Shown here: piece after piece, positions 5,941-5,945 of the stretch
How positions within the stretch are numbered: the stretch's first letter is position 1
How the letters are laid out: each line of letters opens with the position of its first letter
Source of the DNA: an uncultured Polynucleobacter sp.
GTDB taxonomy: Bacteria > Pseudomonadota > Gammaproteobacteria > Burkholderiales > Burkholderiaceae
NCBI GenBank assembly: GCA_937996825.1
Contig: CALKUJ010000179.1
Coordinates: 1-5,945 of the forward strand
Length of the DNA stretch: 5,945 nt
Direction: 5' to 3'
Translations under genes and position numbers: made by a program
Notes under the pieces: model-generated
What the model was told of the DNA's origin: nothing
The model's database searches: none
The model's input: only the letters and a program-made list of their open reading frames with translations

Positions 5941-5945
5941 TTTAA

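Overview
The window looks like ordinary chromosome of a betaproteobacterium in the Burkholderiales. The evidence is an EF-P with an Arg32 loop next to earP, the uvrC-pgsA-tRNA order, and protein wording typical of that order. The moderately AT-leaning composition would suit a small-genome freshwater lineage such as Polynucleobacter, but that genus is an inference. No mobile element, CRISPR array, rRNA or phage gene is visible.

Left part, minus strand (1-2670): uvrC, then pgsA, then the 5' end of a tRNA (probably Gly) that runs off the left edge. The tRNA has its own sigma70-type promoter in the pgsA-tRNA gap. UvrC is a complete nucleotide-excision nuclease and PgsA a complete phosphatidylglycerophosphate synthase.

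Centre, plus strand (2669-4443): earP and efp form a two-gene unit with a 4-base ATGA overlap. EarP is the glycosyltransferase that puts rhamnose on Arg32 of EF-P, so enzyme and substrate are translated together. The unit ends in a strong terminator with a UUCG loop. earP and uvrC are head to head and share a single CATG for their two start codons, so each gene's promoter and leader must lie inside the other gene.

Right part (4444-5945): a 75-residue protein of unknown function on the plus strand is preceded by an inverted pair of DnaA-box-like sequences, one of them a perfect 9-mer. Its stop codon sits inside a hairpin that probably terminates transcription from both sides. Converging on it from the right edge are two adjacent minus-strand genes. 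They encode the two halves of a YeeE/YedE (TsuA-type) sulfur-compound transporter, each half with one cysteine, in the family's conserved Cys motif.

I see no wholly new multi-gene system. The points most worth a second look are the shared uvrC/earP start, the terminator-like hairpin in the presumed earP leader, the DnaA-box palindrome ahead of the unknown small gene, and a degenerate internal repeat in EarP.
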